This document shows positions 58,388 through 64,000 of a stretch of DNA of 64,000 bases, one piece after another. The position numbers and the translations under genes are program-made. The stretch is from contig NZ_BMOD01000008.1 of assembly GCF_014646895.1 (NCBI RefSeq), forward strand, positions 1-64,000. The letters are read 5' to 3'. The stretch comes from Deinococcus roseus. Lineage in GTDB: Bacteria > Deinococcota > Deinococci > Deinococcales > Deinococcaceae. The notes beneath the pieces are model-generated. The model was not told where the DNA came from, ran no database searches, and saw only the letters and a program-made list of their open reading frames with translations. Each line of letters starts with the position of its first letter. Positions within the stretch are counted from its first letter, which is position 1.

Positions 58388-58626
58388 AAAGATCCCCCTG
58401 CTTCTCGTATTTGCTCGAAGCTGTCCCTCTTAACGAAGGGGGATTTTTGTTCGTCTGAGCAGGCTTTCATGTTGGTCGTCCACCAACCCCCCTTCGTTAA
58501 GGGGGGACAGTCCTGAGCAAAGCGAAGGACAGGGAGGATCTGACCCCCAGCAATCTCAAACGCCCCCGACCATCCTCATCCCACATAGAAGCCACAGGGG
58601 GATCTGACCCCCAGCAATCTCAAACG
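58388..58626. repeat. Dispersed GATCCCCCT element with duplicated tail
   Basis: GATCCCCCTGCTTCTCG...GTCCCTCTTAACGAAGGGGGAT is followed by CACCAACCCCCCTTCGTTAAG...GGACAGGGAGGATC, so the two halves are inverse copies. The tail GATCTGACCCCCAGCAATCT(CAAACGC) occurs twice (from 58536 and from 58600). The second copy runs into the last codons of the LysR gene. The whole 290-base gap is repeat. Confidence 0.8.
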
Positions 58627-59555
58627 CCAGCCCCAGAAGGCTCACATGGCCAGGAGTCGCAACCTTTCCAGCCTCCTGCTTTGCTGCACATCTCCAGAAC
58701 CTTCCCCAGCAGGCCTGTTTCTTCGCCTTTTCTCCAGGCCATGCCCATCTGCATGGGTTCAAAACCCTCCAGGTCTCTGGCGACCAGGGTTTCAGGAAGT
58801 CCGTCTGCAATGATGTAGGTGGTGACCACCCACAATCCCACCCCGAGTTCCACCATGTTCTCTCCGGCTTCCACCTGGGCGGTTTCGTAAACCACGCTGG
58901 GTTCAATGCCCGCTTTGCGCAGGCGGGCGATCACCTGTTCATACAGCAGGGAGTTCATGGACCGGGAGAACATGATCAGGGGTTCTGTTTCCAGCGCAGA
59001 CAGGGGGATCTTCTCCAGTTTTGCCAGGGGGTGCTGGGCAGGCACCACCAGTTGCCATCTGGCCCGTCCCATGTTCTGGTTTTCGATGTCCTCTCCTTCC
59101 ATGGGCAAAACCCCGAAGCCCACATCAATGGTGCGGTTTTCCAGGGCCTGTCCAATCTGGTAGTGGGGGATTTCACGGCGTTCCAGACGGATTTCGGGGT
59201 GCTCCTTCAGCAGGGCTGTAACGATGGGTCCCACCACCGATTGAAACGCATATTCCACATAGCCCAGGGTGATGCGGGGGATGCCGTCGGCTTTGCGGGC
59301 TTCTTTGATGGCACGGTCTGCTTCCTGCAGGGTGCGTCTGGCTCCATCCAGAAACACCCGTCCGGCATCCGTCAGGCGCACTTTGCGCTGGGTGCGTTCC
59401 AGCAGGGTCACGCCCAGGATCTCTTCAAGGGCTTTGATCTGCTGGCTCAAAGCAGGCTGGGTCAGGAACACCCGTTCTGCTGCACGGGTGAAATTCAGTT
59501 CTTCTGCCACAGCCACAAAATAACGCAAGTGCCGGAGTTCCAGGGATTGAGCCAT
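58620..59555 (-). CDS. LysR-family transcriptional regulator
   Basis: A 311-residue regulator. The N-terminal winged helix reads LELRHLRYFVAVAEELNFTR then AERVFLTQPALSQQIKALEE, and an effector-binding domain covers residues 90-295 (ITLGYVEYAFQSVVGPIV and so on). The last residues (CEPSGAGV) and the stop lie inside a dispersed repeat, so the natural C-terminus may have been replaced. ATG is six bases after TAAGCT with no Shine-Dalgarno. It is divergent from a small membrane protein, its most likely target. Confidence 0.92.
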   Translation of the reverse strand: MAQSLELRHLRYFVAVAEELNFTRAAERVFLTQPALSQQIKALEEILGVTLLERTQRKVRLTDAGRVFLDGARRTLQEADRAIKEARKADGIPRITLGYVEYAFQSVVGPIVTALLKEHPEIRLERREIPHYQIGQALENRTIDVGFGVLPMEGEDIENQNMGRARWQLVVPAQHPLAKLEKIPLSALETEPLIMFSRSMNSLLYEQVIARLRKAGIEPSVVYETAQVEAGENMVELGVGLWVVTTYIIADGLPETLVARDLEGFEPMQMGMAWRKGEETGLLGKVLEMCSKAGGWKGCDSWPCEPSGAGV

Positions 59556-59581
59556 AAGTCAAGCTTATCAAAATTGGCACC

Positions 59582-59600
59582 ATAAAGTATTGGATTTTAT
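59582..59600. promoter_or_regulatory. Candidate LysR box
   Basis: ATAAA-N9-TTTAT lies between the divergent LysR gene and membrane-protein gene, fitting the T-N11-A type of LysR operator. A second loose pair (TTATC...CATAA) overlaps its left edge. Confidence 0.45.
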
Positions 59601-59642
59601 CAATCAAAACCTCCATACTGTTTTCAGAGCAAGAAGGACCCC

Positions 59643-60110
59643 ATGACACAGACCCTTCAAACCCCATCCCTGTCCCAGAATCAAATCCAGATCAGACTGA
59701 CTTTTTTGCGCTGGCTTGCCATTTACCCCACCATCACCCTGGTTCTTGAACTGACTGGCCCTTATGTTTTTGGCAAGCTCCCCACCTTCCTGACCGCCCT
59801 GATTGCCACACTGCTGGTGGTCCCCACCGTGCATTACCTGCTGATTCCGCTGTTCAGAACCCTCTTCCAGAACTGGGTGACCATTCCACAGTTACCCCAG
59901 AAAGCCCATCATAAAATGGCTTTTGTGCTCTGGCTTGGCACCTATCCGGTCATCACTGCGCTGCTTTACCTGCTGCTGCCTGTGCTCTTCGGGCATGTGG
60001 CCCTGCCCGTGGTGACCCTGATCATCACCCTGATTGCGGTGCCCCTGGTCAATTTTCAGGTGGTTCCCAGACTGGTGAAAGGCATGAAAAACTGGATTTT
60101 TGCAAAATAA
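59643..60110 (+). CDS. Membrane protein made of two homologous halves
   Basis: A 155-residue protein with four membrane segments arranged as an internal duplication. Residues about 22-80 (LRWLAIYPTITLVLEL, GPYVFGKLPTFLTALIATLL, VPTVHYLLIPLFRTLFQNW) align with 94-152 (VLWLGTYPVITALLYL, PVLFGHVALPVVTLIITLI, VPLVNFQVVPRLVKGMKNW). The unit resembles the membrane tail found on some antibiotic-biosynthesis monooxygenase-domain proteins. AAGAAGGACCCC precedes the ATG. Likely controlled by the divergent LysR regulator. Function unknown. Confidence 0.8.
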   Translation: MTQTLQTPSLSQNQIQIRLTFLRWLAIYPTITLVLELTGPYVFGKLPTFLTALIATLLVVPTVHYLLIPLFRTLFQNWVTIPQLPQKAHHKMAFVLWLGTYPVITALLYLLLPVLFGHVALPVVTLIITLIAVPLVNFQVVPRLVKGMKNWIFAK

Positions 60111-60120
60111 AACCACAATC

Positions 60121-60154
60121 AAGAATCCCCTTCTGAACCCAGAAGGGGATTCTT
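60121..60154. terminator. Bidirectional terminator
   Basis: A perfect 15-bp stem (AAGAATCCCCTTCTG and complement) around AACC, between the convergent membrane-protein and hemD genes. Confidence 0.9.
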
Positions 60155-60173
60155 TGTTTTCAGAATTTTGTTT

Positions 60174-61013
60174 TCAGATCCAGCTGTTGACAGGTTTCTT
60201 CTGCTGCAAAATGCCCGCTGCATTCTCCGAGGCCTGACGCACCAGAATGCCCATCTTGTGGGGGCTGGCCTCCACATCCATGCTGAGGTCGAGGTCTCCC
60301 ACCGCTTCACTGCAGGCTGGACCAATCGAAGCAATCACCATGCGCCTCAGGGATTGCCGCAAATCAAATTCCAGCCCCATGTCCCGCGCACACTTTAAAA
60401 AATGCACGATCTGGGTGCCACTGGACAGCAGCAGCACATCAAATTCTCCCCGGATGCAGCCTTTGACGGCTTCCTGCAAAGGGGTGGGGTCTTCGGGCAG
60501 GGCACAGCGGTACACCGGAATGCTCTGCACGGTGGCCCCCTGTTCTTTCAGGCTGTCCATCAGGACCAGGGGGGTGGGTTCCCCGAATTCCAGAATGCTG
60601 ATGAAGGCGTCCTGCAAACTGATGCTGTGCAGGAAATCCTGCACCTCCCTCCAGGTGTGGGGTTTTTTCACCATGATGCCCGACAGTCCAAATTCTTTGA
60701 GGGCTTTGAGGGGCTTGTTGCCCCGGATCACGATGTTGACGTTCTTCAGGGCCTTTAAAGCCTCGGGGTAGCATTTGACCACATCGCGCAGGAACATGCG
60801 GGTGCCCACCCCGGTCATGCAGACCAGGTAATCCACATTTCCGGCTTCCAGGCGTTCCACAAAGCGCATCAGTTCGGTGTTGGTGTCCAGTGCCACTTCA
60901 CGCAGGCTGGGGACCACGGTGGCCACCCCCTCGTATTTTTCGATCAGGGTGGTCATTTCTTCGCGTCTGCGGGTCTCCAGAGACAGCACTTTCAGTCCAT
61001 CAAACCAGGCCAT
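60174..61013 (-). CDS. hemD: Uroporphyrinogen-III synthase
   Basis: A 279-residue enzyme that closes the linear tetrapyrrole hydroxymethylbilane to uroporphyrinogen III, precursor of heme and siroheme. Two-domain HemD pattern: LKVLSLETRRREEMTTLIEK, DYLVCMTGVGTRMFL, IVIRGNKPLKALKEFG, VYRCALPED, DVLLLSSGTQIVHFLKCA and the IASIGPACSEAVGDLDLSMD motif. Overall identity in this family is low, so the call relies on these patterns. It follows the fused nitrate reductase by 11 bases in one unit; siroheme for nitrite reductase would explain the link. Start has AAGGAGAAAAAAC. Confidence 0.88.
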   Translation of the reverse strand: MAWFDGLKVLSLETRRREEMTTLIEKYEGVATVVPSLREVALDTNTELMRFVERLEAGNVDYLVCMTGVGTRMFLRDVVKCYPEALKALKNVNIVIRGNKPLKALKEFGLSGIMVKKPHTWREVQDFLHSISLQDAFISILEFGEPTPLVLMDSLKEQGATVQSIPVYRCALPEDPTPLQEAVKGCIRGEFDVLLLSSGTQIVHFLKCARDMGLEFDLRQSLRRMVIASIGPACSEAVGDLDLSMDVEASPHKMGILVRQASENAAGILQQKKPVNSWI

Positions 61014-61024
61014 GTTTTTTCTCC

Positions 61025-64000
61025 TTAATACACATCTCTGAGGTACCGCTTCTGCTGCCCGAGGGTCTTGAGGTAGTCTCTGGCGTTGTCTTCCGACAGG
61101 CCGCCTTCCTGAATCAGGATCTGCTGCAGGGTGGTGTCCACATCTTTTGCCATGCGGCTGGCATCTCCACAGATGTAGATGTGTGCGCCGTCCTGCATCC
61201 AGCGGAAAAGCTCTTTGGATTGCTGCAGCATGCGGTGCTGTACGTAGATCTTGTCTTTCTGGTCCCGCGAGAATGCGGTGTCCAGTTTGTGCAGGATGCC
61301 GCGCTGTTGCAGGGTCAGCAGTTCTTCGTGGTACAGGAAGTCGGTGTTCTGCTTCTGCTCGCCAAAGAACAGCCAGTTTTTCCCGGTGGCTCCACTGGCC
61401 TGGCGGTCATGCAAGAACGCGCGGAAAGGCGCAACCCCGGTGCCAGGGCCAATCATGATCACAGGTGCAGCCTGGTCTTTGGGCAGTTTGAAGGTGGCGT
61501 TCTTCTGGATGAAGAGGGGCACAGAGCTGACCTGGGCACGGTCTGCCAGGAACCCGGAAGCCACCCCTTTGCGGGTTTTGCCGCTCCCGGCATAACGCAC
61601 CACCGACACCGTGAGGGACACCCGGTTGGGGTCCATTCTGGGGCTGGAGGAAATGCTGTACAGGCGGGGCTGCAACGGGCGCAGCAGGGAGGTGAGTTCG
61701 CTGGCGGTGAATTTGCTGGGAAACAGGGCCAGCAAATCGGCAATCTGTTTGCCCCACAGGAAGTCTTTCAGGTCTGCTTTGCGCTCGGGGTCCAGCAGGC
61801 CCCTGAGCTTGCCATCGGTGGTTTTCTCTGCAAGCACCTGCAGGAAGTCCATGCTGGGTTTGCAGATGTCGTGGTGCCGGAACAGCGCCTGGAAAAGTTG
61901 CTGCTGGTCTTCTTTGACCGTGACGGTTTCCTTGCCGCTAAGTTCCTGCCTGAGCAGGATTTCTTGCACCAGTTCGGGGTCGTTGGTGGGCATCACACCC
62001 AGCGCGTCCCCGGCTTCGTAGGTCAGGCCAGAGCCATTCAAATCAAACTCGAAGTGGCGCACGTCTTTCTGGGAACCTGCTCCGGTCAGCCTGCGGTTGA
62101 TCACCAGACGGGCCGGGAAGGGATTGGCCTTGGAGTATTTGCTGGTCTGGGCTTTGCCGGGCGCAGGTTCAGGGGCCTTCTGACCGGAGAGGATGCGGGT
62201 CATCTGGCGGGTCCAGGTGGTGGCGGTGCCAGCATAATCCGCATCGCAGTCGGTGCGGTGGTAGATGGGGGTGCAGCCCAGCGCCTGCATGCGGGCATCC
62301 AGGTTCTTGCCGAACTGGCAGAAACCATCGTAGTTGCTGTCCCCCAGGGCCAGCACCGCGTATTTCAGGTGGCTGAGGGTGCCTTCAAATTCGCTGAGTT
62401 CTTCCCAGAAGGGTCTGGCGTTGTCTGGTGGATCGCCGTCTCCGTAAGTGCTGGAGATCAGCAGCACGGTGTGTTCCCGTTGCAGGGCTTCTACCGTGAG
62501 GTCTCCCATGCTGAGCACACGGGTGGAAATGGCCTGGCTTTCCAGGCTGTCCGACACGGTCTGGGCAATGCCCTCGGCGTTTCCGGTCTGGGATCCGTAC
62601 AGAATCAGGATGCTCTGGGCCTGTGAGTAGGATGGCTCTGCCTGTGCGGTTGCGGAGACTGCACCGCCTGCCAGCACCACACCGGGCACCCCTCTGGAGA
62701 ACATTCCAGCCAGCAGACCGTTGACCCAGTCACGCTTGGTGGGGGTGAGGGGGGCATTGGCGGGCAGAATCGGCACGGAGGGCACCTGGGGAGAGTAAGA
62801 GCGGCCCAGTCCAACCAGGAAACCGGAGAGGTAGCTCTCCTCGTGGGATTCAAAGCTGACGGCCACGGTCTCCCGGATCCCCAGCATGGTCCGCAGGGCG
62901 TCCACGGGTGAATCAGATGTTGACATGGGAATCCTTTCTGCTGCGCCTGCCAGCACGGGAACGGGTGCAGGTGTGGGTGCAGCAACGCGGGCAGAAACCG
63001 CCGCCACCACAGGGGCTTTCACCTCAGGCACCTTCTCGGCCACTTTGGTGAGGGAGACCGCGCAGAATTTCAGTTCGGGCTGCAGGGAGATGGGGTCTCT
63101 GGCATCGCTGGTCAGGGCGTTGATGCAGAGGTCCTCGCCATACAGGTCGTTCCAGTGGATGGGTGCGAAGACCTGACCGGGTTGCACTTTCTTGCTGACC
63201 TTCACAGGGAGTCTTGCTTTGCCCCGTCTGGAGCGCACTTCCAGCGTGTCGCCGTTTTTAACGTTCAGCTGGGCCGCGTCCTCGGGGTGCACCTCGATGA
63301 AGGTTTCGGGGTTGAGTTTGTTGAGGGTGGCAATCTTGCCCGTCTTGGTGAGGGTGTGCCACTGGTGGGGCAGCCTTCCGGTGTTCAGCACGAAACGGAA
63401 ATCCGCATCGGGCAGTTCATGGGGAGGCAGGTAGGGACGGGCCAGAAACCTGGCCTTCCCGGAGTCGGTGGCAAAGACCAGTTCAGGCTGGCTGCCGTCT
63501 GGCAGGGTCAGCAAGGTCTGGCTGACCCCGTCGTTGAGGTAACGGATGGGGTTGCGGCGGTCCCCTTCAGGGGCACAGGGCCACTGGATGGGGTTTTCCT
63601 GCAGGCGCTCGTAGCTGACGCCCCGCAGGTCATAGCCGGTTCTGGGGTTCCAGGTCTGCTTGATTTCCTCAAAGACCTCGGCGGCACTGCTGTAATTGAA
63701 GTGCTCTGCGTACCCCATGGCCCGGGCAATTTCGGTGATGATCTGCCAGTCGGGAAGGGCCTCTCCTGGCGCGTCCACCACCTGTTTCATCAGGGTAACG
63801 TTGCGTTCGCTGTTGATCATGGTGCCTTCTGCCTCGGCCCAGAGGGCACCAGGCAGCAGAATGTCTGCGTAACTCCCGGTTTCGGTTTCCAGGAAGGTGT
63901 CCTGCACGATGATGAGTTCAGCTTTCTTCAGGCCCAGCAGGGTGTTCTGGCGGTTGGGCATGGTCACCACCGGGTTGCTGCCAATCACCCACAGTGCCTT
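61025..64000 (-). CDS. Fused assimilatory nitrate reductase / CysJ-type flavoprotein reductase (partial)
   Basis: The gene enters from beyond the right edge; 991 codons and the stop are visible. The first part is the C-terminal region of a molybdopterin nitrate reductase (VIGSNPVVTMPN, YADILLPGALWAEAEGTMIN, LNTGRLPHQWHTLTKTGK, and a molybdopterin-dinucleotide-binding domain to about residue 330). After an Ala/Pro-rich linker and a helical segment follow a flavodoxin domain (ILILYGSQTGNAEGIAQ, STYGDGDPPDNA), an FAD domain (RLYSISSSP) and an NAD(P)H domain (GPGTGVAPFRAFL, IYICGDASRMAKDVD). This single chain can bring electrons from NADPH to nitrate. Such fusions are known as bifunctional nitrate reductase/sulfite reductase flavoprotein. 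Confidence 0.92.
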   Translation of the reverse strand, partial: KALWVIGSNPVVTMPNRQNTLLGLKKAELIIVQDTFLETETGSYADILLPGALWAEAEGTMINSERNVTLMKQVVDAPGEALPDWQIITEIARAMGYAEHFNYSSAAEVFEEIKQTWNPRTGYDLRGVSYERLQENPIQWPCAPEGDRRNPIRYLNDGVSQTLLTLPDGSQPELVFATDSGKARFLARPYLPPHELPDADFRFVLNTGRLPHQWHTLTKTGKIATLNKLNPETFIEVHPEDAAQLNVKNGDTLEVRSRRGKARLPVKVSKKVQPGQVFAPIHWNDLYGEDLCINALTSDARDPISLQPELKFCAVSLTKVAEKVPEVKAPVVAAVSARVAAPTPAPVPVLAGAAERIPMSTSDSPVDALRTMLGIRETVAVSFESHEESYLSGFLVGLGRSYSPQVPSVPILPANAPLTPTKRDWVNGLLAGMFSRGVPGVVLAGGAVSATAQAEPSYSQAQSILILYGSQTGNAEGIAQTVSDSLESQAISTRVLSMGDLTVEALQREHTVLLISSTYGDGDPPDNARPFWEELSEFEGTLSHLKYAVLALGDSNYDGFCQFGKNLDARMQALGCTPIYHRTDCDADYAGTATTWTRQMTRILSGQKAPEPAPGKAQTSKYSKANPFPARLVINRRLTGAGSQKDVRHFEFDLNGSGLTYEAGDALGVMPTNDPELVQEILLRQELSGKETVTVKEDQQQLFQALFRHHDICKPSMDFLQVLAEKTTDGKLRGLLDPERKADLKDFLWGKQIADLLALFPSKFTASELTSLLRPLQPRLYSISSSPRMDPNRVSLTVSVVRYAGSGKTRKGVASGFLADRAQVSSVPLFIQKNATFKLPKDQAAPVIMIGPGTGVAPFRAFLHDRQASGATGKNWLFFGEQKQNTDFLYHEELLTLQQRGILHKLDTAFSRDQKDKIYVQHRMLQQSKELFRWMQDGAHIYICGDASRMAKDVDTTLQQILIQEGGLSEDNARDYLKTLGQQKRYLRDVY

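Overview
The window is from a member of the genus Deinococcus. The clearest marker is a DdrO repressor at 13461-13850, which keeps the Leu106-Arg107 junction where the IrrE protease cuts. Supporting signs are many genes whose start codon lies 6-7 nt after a TANNNT -10 box (leaderless mRNAs, known from Deinococcus), an outer-envelope LptD-like protein, and intergenic heptamer repeats. Base composition is moderately GC-rich by eye, with one sharply AT-rich island at about 50265-51790. There are no transposases, phage genes, CRISPR arrays or rRNA genes, and one tRNA (Lys, CTT).

Layout. 1-8.7 kb: the 3' end of ftsH, then fabH-fabD-fabG-acpP, rpmF and yceD on the minus strand. These are pieces of the yceD-rpmF-plsX-fabHDG-acpP cluster known from enterobacteria, interrupted here by other genes. 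8.7-14.4 kb: arginase, two envelope proteins, glnA, a DUF3052 protein, and ddrO divergent from a small gene that carries a DdrO-type palindrome over its promoter. 14.5-28.2 kb: M32 carboxypeptidase, GH3 glycosidase, fasciclin protein, a short-chain dehydrogenase, a minus-strand operon (SpoIID-like, LptD-like, lipoprotein, methylmalonyl-CoA epimerase, VanZ), folC and tRNA-Lys. 28.3-34.5 kb: catalase, an RskA-like protein, a dCTP deaminase gene split by an HNH intein, era and ridA. 34.5-43.7 kb: PP2C phosphatase, ugpBAE under an 11-bp-phased TGAC array, pyrD, two seven-iron ferredoxins, a phosphoesterase, a CutC-like protein and a CobW GTPase.

43.8-52.8 kb is the most unusual region. A minus-strand operon encodes two ABC-2 ATPase/permease pairs plus a secreted protein. 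Divergent from it are a small SARP-like winged-helix regulator and a run of eight tiny ORFs, four of them encoding nearly identical 29-residue peptides. A CPBP intramembrane protease follows. Next comes a 45-residue secreted peptide whose ribosome-binding site is buried in a 13-bp hairpin. Its 3' end meets tail to tail an 822-residue regulator that ends in a SARP-type DNA-binding domain. The AT-rich island covers only the mature part of the peptide and the C-terminal 60 percent of the regulator, as if a signal/receptor specificity cassette had been exchanged as a unit. I propose this as a candidate undescribed peptide production and signalling locus. The gene structures are seen directly; the function is inference.

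52.9-64 kb: an ArsB/NhaD-type antiporter, the branched-chain 2-oxoacid dehydrogenase genes (E1alpha, E1beta, a small membrane protein, E2), a LysR regulator divergent from a duplicated-domain membrane protein, hemD, and the 3' part of a fused nitrate reductase/flavoprotein reductase that runs off the end. Dispersed GATCCCCCT...AGGGGGATC repeats recur in at least five intergenic regions.
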